A DNA stretch of 8,339 nt from the NCBI GenBank assembly GCA_003230355.1, contig QIDD01000053.1, positions 1-8,339 on the forward strand, in the 5' to 3' direction. The notes under the pieces were generated by a model. That model searched no databases. It saw nothing but the letters and a program-made list of their open reading frames with translations, and was not told the origin of the DNA. Source of the stretch: Methanobacteriota archaeon. Lineage in GTDB: Archaea > Hydrothermarchaeota > Hydrothermarchaeia > Hydrothermarchaeales > SZUA-236. The position numbers and the translations under genes were made by a program. Shown piece after piece: positions 1 through 6,860 of the stretch (positions are counted from its first letter, which is position 1; every line of letters begins with the position of its first letter).

Positions 1-198
1 CAGGATCGGAATTTCGATTTCACCGTGCGAACTATGCAGGAAAAGTTTACTGAGGAGATTGTCGTGCAGACCGAGGCGCCGGTTGAGAGTGGTGAGGGCG
101 GACAATCCCCCCTTAAGTTTGTTGCCATGGGCGCAGGGGCAGCGATTTTAATACTTTTGATCCTGGGGTATATCGTTGTTGCATTAAAAAAAGATTGA
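1..198 (+). CDS. C-terminal end of a membrane-anchored surface protein (5' truncated)
   Basis: Frame 1 is open from the first base to a TGA at 196-198 and gives the last 65 residues of a protein whose start lies outside the window. The visible part ends a probable extracellular domain (NFDFTVRTMQEKF...), passes through a Gly/Ser/Pro linker (about residues 28-37), and then has one strongly hydrophobic helix, about residues 40-62 (VAMGAGAAILILLILGYIVV), followed by a short basic tail ALKKD. This layout, with the domain outside and a C-terminal helix with Lys on the inside, is typical of single-pass archaeal surface proteins. Only 15 bases separate it from the next gene, which has a similar intended architecture, so they are probably co-transcribed. 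The function of the missing N-terminal part cannot be stated. Confidence 0.75.
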   Translation, partial: QDRNFDFTVRTMQEKFTEEIVVQTEAPVESGEGGQSPLKFVAMGAGAAILILLILGYIVVALKKD

Positions 199-213
199 TG
201 GTGGGGGAGTAGG

Positions 214-1845
214 ATGAACATAAAATCATTTGTAATTTGCTGCATGATTTTTATTTTGAGCGCTTCCATGGCCTCAGGAGCTGGAACTATTGCCTCTGTG
301 TCTGTCAACTCTTATCCACTCTCTGAGATAACTAATTTTTCGGTTGACCCTGCTTTTATGAGTCAGAATACATTCATCGATTTTACTATTACTGTTAGAA
401 ACACTGGTAACCAGCCGATAAACGCAACTCCAAGGATCAATATTACAGATTCCGGCGGAGGTCTTATTGCCACCCTGGTTCTCACACCCCTTGAGATTGC
501 GGTAGGCGACGATGCGACTTTTATTACCAGCTGGAACACCGGCTCAAATCCAGTTGGCACTTATACTGCTGAGATGGATGTAAGTTACGATGGGAAAACC
601 ACCGGCATCTCACAAGCATCCTTTGCAATTCAGGCGATCACACCCCCGCCAGGCGGAGGAGGAGGTGGAGAGGGGCCCAGCACACCAGCCACACCCGCGC
701 CGGGCGCGCCGCCAGAGGAGACCCCTGAACCTGTGTCCCCGCCTGAAGAGCTCTTGCCAGAGCTTCCGCCGCTTCTACCGCCTGTTGAACAGCCTTTAGG
801 AGAGAGCAGAATTCGCTTCGTGAAATACCCTGTGCTCGAGGAGATCCGCCCTGGTGAGACAACAACTGCAGACATTGTTGTTTCTAACATTGGCGAAGCA
901 GATATAACGGCTGTTAACGTGGTTGTTTCAGGCGTTCCTGATGAGTGGGTGGAGGTTAGGTCTGACACCGCCGGCCTTGGATCCGGTGACTCGCGGGGGA
1001 TTAACATGGGCTTTTCTGTTCCGGCCGGCGCCTTTCCTGGAAATTATCGGGTGACGACATCACTTGAAAGTGAGGGTTCAAATGCTCGTACATTTTTCAT
1101 TCTCAGGGTGAAGCCCTATCCTGCTGAGCTTGAACGGCCCAGTGTCACTAGAAGGGTGGTTGTGGACTCTGAAAGAGGTGTTTTGACAATCGGGCTTAAA
1201 GTTGAGAATGCCGGTAGATTTATCCAGCGTCTTGAGATTGTTGAGGATATCCCGAAGGAGGTGGCATCTCATGTTAATCAGGTGGATTTCGGTGTCCCGC
1301 CCTCTGAGATTATTGAGGCCGACCCGGTAGTGCGCTGGAGGATGGATGAGATTGATTTCTTTGAAACACGCACTCTTTCCTATGAGGTTTCGCAGAATCT
1401 TGAGGAGTACTCTACATTTGTAAATTGGCCTCTTAGGCAGATAAATGTTTTATACGATATTTCTCCGCCGGAAGAGGTAGTTGAGATTTCCCGTGTCGAG
1501 GTGTCTACGCTTTTACCGGGCGGTTCTGGAAATATTTCGGTGAAACTTGTCAACCGTGCAGTGGTTCCAATTATAACAAATCTTACAGTTGAGCTGCCAT
1601 CAGGTTGGGAGATTGAACCAACAGTCATGTCCCTTGATCTTGCGCCTGAATCAGAGTCTATTCTAAACTTTTCGGTTACAGCTCCCGTGCTTGCAACCCT
1701 CGGCGTGTACTCTGCAACCTTCAGACTGAGATATAATGACAAGGAAACTTCCAAGGACGTTTCACTCTTTGTAGGCGAGCCTTCCTCAGATAAATTTATG
1801 AATTTCCGTTTGAAATACTTGTTCTTGGAGCGGTTTTGGTTTTGA
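214..1845 (+). CDS. Secreted CARDB/NEW3-type beta-sandwich surface protein, C-terminus altered by a probable frameshift
   Basis: This 543-residue protein starts with a signal peptide (about residues 1-23: basic start, hydrophobic core FVICCMIFIL, small residues before the mature part). A CARDB-like beta-sandwich follows (about 40-138, with the family-like FTITVRNTGNQPINA). Next comes a Gly- then Pro/Glu-rich linker (about 143-196), then NEW3-like domains at about 200-303 (VVSNIGEADITAVNV, VPAGAFPGNYRV) and 424-520 (LPSGWEIEP, APVLATLGVYSATF), with an unassigned beta-rich stretch between. This resembles archaeal COG1361/COG1470-type proteins, which are extracellular adhesive or scaffolding modules; no catalytic motif is visible. 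The open frame ends in an uncharacteristic RLKYLFLERFWF. The expected membrane helix and basic tail lie in another frame immediately downstream (1794-1973), so the native product was probably about 586 residues with a membrane anchor. The start is supported by a GGGGAG stretch at 204-209. The specific role is unknown. Confidence 0.8.
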   Translation: MNIKSFVICCMIFILSASMASGAGTIASVSVNSYPLSEITNFSVDPAFMSQNTFIDFTITVRNTGNQPINATPRINITDSGGGLIATLVLTPLEIAVGDDATFITSWNTGSNPVGTYTAEMDVSYDGKTTGISQASFAIQAITPPPGGGGGGEGPSTPATPAPGAPPEETPEPVSPPEELLPELPPLLPPVEQPLGESRIRFVKYPVLEEIRPGETTTADIVVSNIGEADITAVNVVVSGVPDEWVEVRSDTAGLGSGDSRGINMGFSVPAGAFPGNYRVTTSLESEGSNARTFFILRVKPYPAELERPSVTRRVVVDSERGVLTIGLKVENAGRFIQRLEIVEDIPKEVASHVNQVDFGVPPSEIIEADPVVRWRMDEIDFFETRTLSYEVSQNLEEYSTFVNWPLRQINVLYDISPPEEVVEISRVEVSTLLPGGSGNISVKLVNRAVVPIITNLTVELPSGWEIEPTVMSLDLAPESESILNFSVTAPVLATLGVYSATFRLRYNDKETSKDVSLFVGEPSSDKFMNFRLKYLFLERFWF

Positions 1846-1973
1846 CGCTTATAGGGATTTATTCGCTTGGTCGGCGGATTTATAAGGGGCGGCGAAAAAA
1901 GAATGTCTATCGTGAAGATGTGGTTTCAACGGTTCATCGACTGAAGGATGAAATGATGAAAGGAGGAAGATAA
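1794..1973 (+). pseudogene. Displaced transmembrane anchor and cytoplasmic tail of the preceding surface protein
   Basis: In the frame -1 relative to the preceding gene, the sequence is open from just after a TAA at 1791-1793 to a TAA at 1971-1973. It encodes about 59 residues: a hydrophobic helix (FEILVLGAVLVLTLIGIYSL), then a strongly basic stretch (GRRIYKGRRKKN) and a charged tail ending DEMMKGGR. This is a textbook stop-transfer anchor, which the secreted protein upstream otherwise lacks. It has no plausible start codon and ribosome site of its own. Adding one base in the AAATTT run at 1792-1797 would join the two frames as ...SSDK-I-YEFPFEILVLG. A sequencing or assembly error, a real mutation, or recoding would each explain the break. 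I see no canonical slippery heptamer here, so recoding is the least likely. Confidence 0.75.
1961..1967 (+). promoter_or_regulatory. Strong Shine-Dalgarno site for the MinD-like gene
   Basis: AGGAGGA lies eight bases before the GTG at 1976 and decides that start codon. It sits inside the displaced tail of the upstream surface-protein gene, whose stop (1971-1973) is two bases before the GTG. This arrangement suggests translational coupling of the two genes. Confidence 0.8.
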
Positions 1974-1975
1974 CT

Positions 1976-2677
1976 GTGGCAGATGCTAGGGTCTATGGGA
2001 TTTTGTCTGCCAAGGGCGGTGTGGGGAAGACCACGATTACCGCTAATCTCGGCGCGATTTTGTCGAAGGAGTTTAAGAAAAAAGTGCTTGCCATAGACGC
2101 GAATATCGAGGTTCCCAACCTGCATCTTTATCTTGACATGCTCGGCCTACCATCATCACTTCAAAACGTGATCAAAGATGAAGTCTCAATCGCCCATTCA
2201 ACCTATACTCATAAGAGCGGGCTTGCAATTGTGCCCGGGTCTTTTTTGGAAGAGGGCGTTGATGTTACACGATTGAAAAACGTAGTTGACCTTGTAAAAG
2301 GACTTTATGATATTATTCTTTTGGATTCCCACCCGAATGCGGACAAGGAGGCTCGTGCGGTGATGGAGGCCAGTGACGAGATTATTATAGTAACAAATCC
2401 CTGGATTCCTATTGTTACCAGCTGTCTTCTCACAATCAGGCTTGCCCGCGATGTTGGCACCCCCATTAAGGGCGTGATTCTGAATAAAGTTGGACGGTCT
2501 GACGAGGAAATGAGCACCCGAGAGGTTGAGGACAGCCTGGGACTGCCGATTCTTGCTAAAATCCCTGTCGATATTAATGTGTACCGCGGTGTTGAGAAGC
2601 GTACACCCGTTGTTGTTGAGGTTCCGAAATCACCTGCCAGCAAGGAGTTCCGCAGGCTTGCAAAGCTTTTTATTTGA
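1976..2677 (+). CDS. MinD/ParA-family P-loop ATPase (archaeal MinD-like)
   Basis: This 233-residue cytoplasmic ATPase starts with GTG behind a strong ribosome site. The deviant Walker A motif KGGVGKTT (residues 13-20), with the signature lysine K13, defines the MinD/ParA/Mrp class, which dimerises around ATP. IDANIEVPNL (40-49) matches the switch region after strand 2, and DIILLDSHPN (112-121) carries the Walker B aspartate D117. LNK (169-171) fits the adenine-contacting Asn-Lys. The last residues (KEFRRLAKLFI) could form a short amphipathic helix like the membrane-targeting tail of MinD. Its length is near that of archaeal MinD proteins (about 230-260). Archaea often carry several MinD paralogues that position surface machines rather than division sites. 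The place directly behind surface-protein genes suggests a role in localising or assembling that complex, which is inference. ParA or SIMIBI-class metallochaperone functions are less likely, since no metal-binding Cys motif is present. Confidence 0.88.
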   Translation: MADARVYGILSAKGGVGKTTITANLGAILSKEFKKKVLAIDANIEVPNLHLYLDMLGLPSSLQNVIKDEVSIAHSTYTHKSGLAIVPGSFLEEGVDVTRLKNVVDLVKGLYDIILLDSHPNADKEARAVMEASDEIIIVTNPWIPIVTSCLLTIRLARDVGTPIKGVILNKVGRSDEEMSTREVEDSLGLPILAKIPVDINVYRGVEKRTPVVVEVPKSPASKEFRRLAKLFI

Positions 2678-2692
2678 GTGATGGTTGGATGG

Positions 2693-2697
2693 TTTTT
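2693..2697 (+). terminator. Possible T-tract terminator after the MinD-like gene
   Basis: A T5 run 16 bases after the MinD-like stop, preceded by another T5 at 2667-2671 at the very end of the gene, fits the intrinsic U-rich termination of archaeal RNA polymerase. No hairpin is evident. The gene downstream has its own TATA-like elements, which fits an operon boundary here. Confidence 0.4.
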
Positions 2698-2716
2698 GCG
2701 AGCGGGTTATAATAAA

Positions 2717-2763
2717 CTTTATATATCCTGTTTAAGTGCTGTCTTTTCAACAAAACTTAAATA
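2717..2763 (+). promoter_or_regulatory. Promoter region of the sulfate-reduction operon with two TATA-like boxes
   Basis: CTTTATATA at 2717-2725 is a close match to the archaeal TATA box, with an A-rich AATAAA in the BRE position just upstream. It would place the transcript start near 2745-2752. A second TATA-like element, ACTTAAATA at 2755-2763, would give a start near 2783-2790, leaving almost no leader. TTTAAG (2731-2736) and CTTAAA (2756-2761) form an inverted repeat with a 19-base spacer. The repeat lies between the first TATA box and the second and includes part of the second, a place where a repressor could act. The boxes are seen in the sequence; their use and regulation are inference. 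Confidence 0.6.
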
Positions 2764-2797
2764 AGCTTTCAGAAAAACAGAAGACTGGAGAAGTTCA

Positions 2798-4489
2798 ATG
2801 AAAAAAATAGATGCTGACATATTAATTATCGGAGGAGGAACAGCGGGATGCTTGGCTGCAGTTGAAGCCAAGGAAAAAAATCCTGATCTCAAAGTTGTGA
2901 TACTTGAAAAAGGCCATATCGACCGAAGCGGGTGTTTGGCCGCAGGGATGAACGCCATAAACGCATACATTAACCCGGGTGAAACAGCGGAGAGCTTTGT
3001 AAAATATGTGCGCAACGACGCCCGCGGCCTGATCCGCGAAGACCTTGTAAGATCTATGGGGCAGGAGCTCAACAGCGTTGTGAAGCGTGTGGAAGATTGG
3101 GGCCTGCCCATCCTCAAGGACACGGAGGGCAATTATCAGGCACGGGGCAGGTGGAATATAAAGATAAACGGTGAATCACTCAAGCCTATTCTCGCAGACG
3201 CAGCTCGAAAGGCAGGCGCTGAAATCTACAACAGGGTTGCTGTTACAAATCTGCTAACCCAAGACGGCCGTGTGACTGGGGCTGTGGGCTTTGGATTGCG
3301 AGACGGCGAGTTCTACGCAGTGTCTGCGAAGGCTACAATCGTTGCAACCGGCGGAGCCTCCGGGATATATAAGCCAAATAACGACGGCTCAGCCCATCAC
3401 AAGATTTGGTATTCACCCTTTAACACGGGAGCAGGTTATGCTATGGGTATTCGGGCAGGCGCTGAGATGACAAGCTTTGAAATGCGCTTCGTTGCGCTGC
3501 GAACCAAAGACGCTATAGCTCCCACAGGCACCTTGGCCTTGGGTTTTGGCGCAAAACAGGTTAACGCTCTGGGCGAAGAATTCATGGTTGAAAAATATGC
3601 TGATGTCGGCGGAAACGGAGCGCCAACATGTTACCGAACATACGGTCCCACCCTGGAAAACAAAGAAGGCCGCGGACCCTGTTATATGGACACAACACAT
3701 CTCACATCTGATGACTCATATAACCTAAAAAAATCATATCTCAACATGTATCCGCATATCGTGCTCTACTGGGCTGGGAACGGGAAGGACCCAAGCGTTG
3801 AGCCTGTTGAAATCGCGGGGACAGAGCCCTATATAACGGGTGGACATTGCCAGGCCGGCTATTGGATAACAGAAGATCGTGGGACCACTCTACCCGGACT
3901 TTATGCTGCGGGTGATGTTGCCGGCGGCGCGCCCTATAAGTTTGTGAGCGGCTGCTGGGCTGAAGGTGTTATAGCAGCAAGAGCTGCTGTTGAATATGTA
4001 ATGACAGGTTCAAATCCTGATGTTTCTGATGCCGTGCTCGCCGCTGAGGAAAAACGCGTACGAGCGCCACAGCAGAGGTGGGATGAGTCCGGCGACGGCG
4101 TGTCTCCTCGCGAGATGGAGGAGAAGCTTCAAAGCGTGATGGATGAATATGCAGGAGGGATTAAAACATTCTATGAAATCAGCGAGGCACGGCTGAAAAT
4201 CGCTGGAAAAGAGATTGAAAAATTAAAAGGACAAACCCAGTTTTTGATCGCCAGAGACCTGCACGAGCTAAACCTTGCCCATGAAGTTATAGATCGAATC
4301 GACGTGGCCCATGTTTTGATAAAACATCTTTTGCATCGGCAGGAGACACGTTGGCCTGGATTTACCACGAATCAGGATTTTCCGGAGAGGGATGATGAGG
4401 AATGGCTGAAGTTTATAAACACCCGGCTGAATCCTGAAACAGGTGATGTGGAAATTGTTGAACGAGCCTATAGTCAGGTGGTGAGCTAG
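2798..4489 (+). CDS. aprA: Adenylylsulfate (APS) reductase alpha subunit, compact type; could be a PAPS reductase
   Basis: This cytoplasmic FAD subunit would reduce APS to sulfite and AMP using electrons from the beta subunit encoded next. A Rossmann motif GGGTAG (residues 12-17) and ATGGA (183-187) mark the fumarate-reductase/AprA flavoprotein fold. Recalled against Archaeoglobus fulgidus AprA, W204, R235 and H350 line up with its active-site Trp234, Arg265 and His398. Several blocks are nearly identical, for example INGESLKP, FNTGAGYAMG, ARDLHELNLAHE, RQETRWPG and the end DDEEWLKF. At 563 residues it is clearly shorter than respiratory AprA (about 630-660); it lacks the N-terminal extension and has shorter loops. 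This size matches the compact alpha subunit of the methanogen enzyme that uses PAPS, so the nucleotide substrate is not settled. GGAG at 2787-2790, seven bases ahead, supports the ATG. It is first in a five-gene operon and ends two bases before aprB. Confidence 0.9.
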   Translation: MKKIDADILIIGGGTAGCLAAVEAKEKNPDLKVVILEKGHIDRSGCLAAGMNAINAYINPGETAESFVKYVRNDARGLIREDLVRSMGQELNSVVKRVEDWGLPILKDTEGNYQARGRWNIKINGESLKPILADAARKAGAEIYNRVAVTNLLTQDGRVTGAVGFGLRDGEFYAVSAKATIVATGGASGIYKPNNDGSAHHKIWYSPFNTGAGYAMGIRAGAEMTSFEMRFVALRTKDAIAPTGTLALGFGAKQVNALGEEFMVEKYADVGGNGAPTCYRTYGPTLENKEGRGPCYMDTTHLTSDDSYNLKKSYLNMYPHIVLYWAGNGKDPSVEPVEIAGTEPYITGGHCQAGYWITEDRGTTLPGLYAAGDVAGGAPYKFVSGCWAEGVIAARAAVEYVMTGSNPDVSDAVLAAEEKRVRAPQQRWDESGDGVSPREMEEKLQSVMDEYAGGIKTFYEISEARLKIAGKEIEKLKGQTQFLIARDLHELNLAHEVIDRIDVAHVLIKHLLHRQETRWPGFTTNQDFPERDDEEWLKFINTRLNPETGDVEIVERAYSQVVS

Positions 4490-4491
4490 AT

Positions 4492-4812
4492 ATGACTGTT
4501 AAGATTGATCTCAAACGCTGCAACGGCTGCAAAAACCTTGACGCACCGAGATGCGAAAAACTCTGCCCAGGCGATCTCATGACCCTCAACCCTGAGACGG
4601 GTAAGGCCTATATCCGCAGTGAGGCGGACTGCTGGGACTGCATGGTCTGCGTCAAAGCCTGCCCCATGCTTGCAATCGAGACAAAGCTTCCCTACACGCT
4701 TGCCTACTTCGGCGCGTCGCTCAAGCCAAAGACCGGCAAAGACAAGATAACTTGGACGCTTAAAAACAGCGACGGCACGGTTGAAACCTTTGAGATTGAA
4801 ACACGATTTTAA
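4492..4812 (+). CDS. aprB: APS reductase beta subunit, short form with two [4Fe-4S] clusters
   Basis: This small 106-residue iron-sulfur protein passes electrons to the FAD of the alpha subunit. Eight cysteines form two cluster motifs: C10-x2-C13-x7-C21-x3-C25-P, and C47-x2-C50-x2-C53-x3-C57-P. The spacing of the first and the text around it (CNGCKNL...CEKLCPGDLMTL) are characteristic of AprB and not of ordinary ferredoxins. The middle, with a beta-rich TWTLKNSDGTVETFEI, also matches AprB. The protein stops there: the roughly 40-residue C-terminal tail that wraps around the alpha subunit in Archaeoglobus and Desulfovibrio AprB (about 150-165 residues) is missing. The methanogen PAPS reductase beta subunit is similarly short but, as I recall, holds one cluster, so this protein combines short length with a full set of two. 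It is translated two bases after aprA and is followed by an AAGGAG site for sat. Confidence 0.9.
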   Translation: MTVKIDLKRCNGCKNLDAPRCEKLCPGDLMTLNPETGKAYIRSEADCWDCMVCVKACPMLAIETKLPYTLAYFGASLKPKTGKDKITWTLKNSDGTVETFEIETRF

Positions 4813-4816
4813 GGAG
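4811..4816 (+). promoter_or_regulatory. Shine-Dalgarno site for sat
   Basis: AAGGAG overlaps the stop codon of aprB (4810-4812) and lies eight bases before the ATG at 4825. It fixes the sat start and suggests coupled translation within the operon. Confidence 0.7.
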
Positions 4817-4824
4817 ACAAATTT

Positions 4825-6003
4825 ATGGAGACTATTAAACCTCATGGAAGACACCTTGTAAACAGAATAGCAAACATCGACGAGTCAGAGCTGAAAGGTC
4901 TTGACACCGTTGAAATCGATCTTGAGACAACACTTGATCTGGAGCTTATTGCAACCGGAGGTTACAGCCCGCTTGAAGGCTTTATGAAAAGCGATGACTA
5001 CACAGCGGTTGTTGAGCGCATGAGGCTTTCAGACTACATACCCTGGAGCCTGCCGATCACGCTATCAGTATCTGAGGATCAGGCGAAAAAGCTTGAGGTG
5101 GGAGATGATATTGCCTTGTCATATAACGGCGGCGAGGTTCTAGGGCTTTTGAGTCTGGAGGAGAAATACGGTTTTAATAAGAAGTGGGAGGCTGAAAACG
5201 TCTTTAAAACAGCGGATACCGAGCATCCAGGCGTTGCCTATCTCATGAGCAAGGGCGATGTGAATCTCGGCGGCAAAATTCAGCTTGTGAAGCGGAGGAA
5301 ATACGCTGATTACGGCGGGTACAGGTTTGACCCTGCTGACACACGGGGGATCTTTTCAGATCTCGGCTGGCGAACGGTTGTAGGTTTTCAGACGCGAAAT
5401 CCTATTCACAGAGCCCATGAGTATGTGACAAAGTGCGCGCTTGAAATGGTTGACGGCCTCTTCATCAACCCTCTTGTGGGCTCGACGAAAAGCGATGACA
5501 TCCCTGCTGACACTAGGATGAAATGTTATAAGGCGATCATTGAAAACTATTATCCTAAAGATCGAACACTACTGGGATTGTTCCCGGCTGCCATGCGCTA
5601 TGCCGGCCCCCGGGAGGCTGTGTTTCACGCGCTTGTTCGCAAAAACTACGGCTGCACTCATTTCACGGTTGGCCGCGACCACGCAGGCGTTGGCAACTAC
5701 TACGGAACATTCGACGCTCAAAAGATATTCTATGAGTTTGAACCCTGTGAAATCGGGATCGTGCCCCTCTTCTTCGAACACGTCTTCTACTGCAAAGAAT
5801 GCGGGCACATGGCTTCGATGAAGACCTGCGACCACAGCCAGGACAAGCGGATGTTTCTCAGCGGAACCAAGGTGCGCGAGATTCTCGCCAAAAATGAGAT
5901 GCTCCCACTGGAGTTCACCCGGCCTGAGGTTGCAAAAGTTCTTATCGATGAAAACCATAGGAATAACCCTGAAAAATCTGTTGAGGCGGATCAAAAGGCA
6001 TGA
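4825..6003 (+). CDS. sat: Sulfate adenylyltransferase (ATP sulfurylase)
   Basis: This cytoplasmic enzyme activates sulfate with ATP to give APS and pyrophosphate, the first step of sulfate reduction. At 392 residues it is full length for the single-domain archaeal/bacterial form. The catalytic motif QTRN (189-192) is followed by the HRAH motif (H195, H198), which together bind sulfate and ATP phosphates. GRDHAG (283-288) and GTKVRE (347-352) are further nucleotide-site motifs. C323, C326, C335 and H337 (YCKECGH...KTCDH) match the structural zinc site of this form. No APS kinase domain is fused at either end. The gene sits between aprB (12 bases before) and the sulfite reductase gene, whose ATG overlaps its TGA in ATGA. 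Since the reaction is endergonic, pyrophosphate removal or fast APS reduction is needed; no pyrophosphatase gene is nearby. The identification is firm. Confidence 0.97.
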   Translation: METIKPHGRHLVNRIANIDESELKGLDTVEIDLETTLDLELIATGGYSPLEGFMKSDDYTAVVERMRLSDYIPWSLPITLSVSEDQAKKLEVGDDIALSYNGGEVLGLLSLEEKYGFNKKWEAENVFKTADTEHPGVAYLMSKGDVNLGGKIQLVKRRKYADYGGYRFDPADTRGIFSDLGWRTVVGFQTRNPIHRAHEYVTKCALEMVDGLFINPLVGSTKSDDIPADTRMKCYKAIIENYYPKDRTLLGLFPAAMRYAGPREAVFHALVRKNYGCTHFTVGRDHAGVGNYYGTFDAQKIFYEFEPCEIGIVPLFFEHVFYCKECGHMASMKTCDHSQDKRMFLSGTKVREILAKNEMLPLEFTRPEVAKVLIDENHRNNPEKSVEADQKA

Positions 6004-6857
6004 CAAAACTTAGAGGCGGCGAGGGCATACTGGCCCAGGATCAGAAAGATTATGTAACGCTTCGGCTCCTGGTTTGCCCAGGATATTTGAGCGCTGATCA
6101 GCTTCGAGCTCTTGCAGATGTTGCTGAAAAAGAAGGGCGTGGAAGCATAATTATCACTACCCGTAAAGGTATTCAGGTCCCGTGGATCAAGTTTGAACGT
6201 GCGAAGGAGATCTCTGCGAAGCTTGAGATGATAGGCCTGCCGCCAGGCTCGTGCGGACGTAAGGTTCGGGCTGTTGTTGCCTGCGCTGGAACCGAGCGCT
6301 GTCCCTTCGCACTCTTTGATATTGACGCGCTTTGCAGTAAGATCACGCAGAAATACTATGGCCGCATGACGCCGACCAAGTTTAAAACCGCAGTTGCAGG
6401 CTGTCCAAATTCATGTTCCAACCCATATATCAATGACTTCGGCATCATAGGCTCAGAAACACCGAGGCTTATTGAAGATTCGTGCATTCGATGCGGGTCC
6501 TGCGAGAGATTGTGCCGCGGCGATGCTATAACCACCATTGAAGACGGCCTCCCGGTTATCGATTTTGACAAGTGCATCCACTGCGGATGGTGCATAACAA
6601 ACTGTCCCAGCGGCGCGATGGTTGCCGATAAATGCGGTTTTTCAATTACTGTGGGCGGCAAATCAGGGCGTATTCCTGCACTCGGCCTCAAGGTCGTGGA
6701 CAATGTAACGGAGGAGGAGCTGTTCAAAGTACTTGATAACACCTTCAAATATTTTGACAAGTTTGCTGAGGGCCGAGAGCGGATTGGAAAGATAATCGCC
6801 CGCAGGGGTTTGGACCACTTCAAATCAGAGGTGTTAAAGGATATAAAGGTGCAGTGA
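6000..6857 (+). CDS. Single-domain siroheme sulfite reductase with inserted 2x[4Fe-4S] ferredoxin (Fsr C-terminal half homologue)
   Basis: It is predicted to reduce sulfite to sulfide with six electrons. The N-terminal region (about 15-80) is one ferredoxin-like sulfite/nitrite reductase half-domain (LRLLVCPGYLSADQ, TTRKGIQVP). The siroheme-[4Fe-4S] site is C95-x5-C101 with C135-x3-C139 (CAGTERC, CPNSC). A ferredoxin module follows with C162/C165/C168/C172 and C192/C195/C198/C202. Four basic residues, R22, R90, K127 and K129 (in TLR, KVRA and TKFK), fall where the substrate-binding Arg83, Arg153, Lys215 and Lys217 of E. coli sulfite reductase are expected, which favours true sulfite reduction. 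At 285 residues it matches the C-terminal half of methanogen Fsr, and also resembles AsrC and the stand-alone Dsr-like proteins of methanogens. No other in-frame ATG is available near the start; translation is coupled to sat through ATGA. The F420H2 oxidoreductase encoded just after it is its likely electron donor. Confidence 0.85.
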   Translation: MTKLRGGEGILAQDQKDYVTLRLLVCPGYLSADQLRALADVAEKEGRGSIIITTRKGIQVPWIKFERAKEISAKLEMIGLPPGSCGRKVRAVVACAGTERCPFALFDIDALCSKITQKYYGRMTPTKFKTAVAGCPNSCSNPYINDFGIIGSETPRLIEDSCIRCGSCERLCRGDAITTIEDGLPVIDFDKCIHCGWCITNCPSGAMVADKCGFSITVGGKSGRIPALGLKVVDNVTEEELFKVLDNTFKYFDKFAEGRERIGKIIARRGLDHFKSEVLKDIKVQ

Positions 6858-6860
6858 AAA

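Noticed and set aside
646..672. GGA-rich repeat in the surface-protein gene as a tandem repeat or phase-variation tract
   Set aside because: It is a short, imperfect run of Gly codons at the start of a Gly/Pro linker, not a uniform tandem repeat.
630..1007. Minus-strand open frame of 125 codons opposite the surface-protein gene
   Set aside because: It is a low-complexity Ser/Gly/Pro shadow of the Pro/Gly-rich linker on the plus strand and has no family-like motif.
1789..1806. Programmed -1 frameshift at the surface-protein break
   Set aside because: No canonical X-XXY-YYZ slippery heptamer in the right frame and no clear downstream stem-loop or pseudoknot was seen; a one-base loss explains it more simply.
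2678..2797. A small RNA, riboswitch or tRNA in the intergenic gap
   Set aside because: The stretch is AT-rich with no cloverleaf or extended stem pairing; promoter and terminator elements explain it adequately.
2798..4489. Fumarate reductase or succinate dehydrogenase flavoprotein, or L-aspartate oxidase
   Set aside because: The active-site Trp/Arg/His set of AprA, the AprA-type C-terminal blocks and the AprB-type neighbour all point to an APS/PAPS reductase.
5569..6006. Minus-strand open frame of 145 codons opposite the end of sat
   Set aside because: It lies antisense to the conserved zinc site and nucleotide motifs of Sat, and shows no recognisable protein features.
6356..6823. Minus-strand open frame of 155 codons opposite the sulfite reductase gene
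   Set aside because: It mirrors the cysteine-rich ferredoxin region of the plus-strand gene; its sequence shows no motif of its own.
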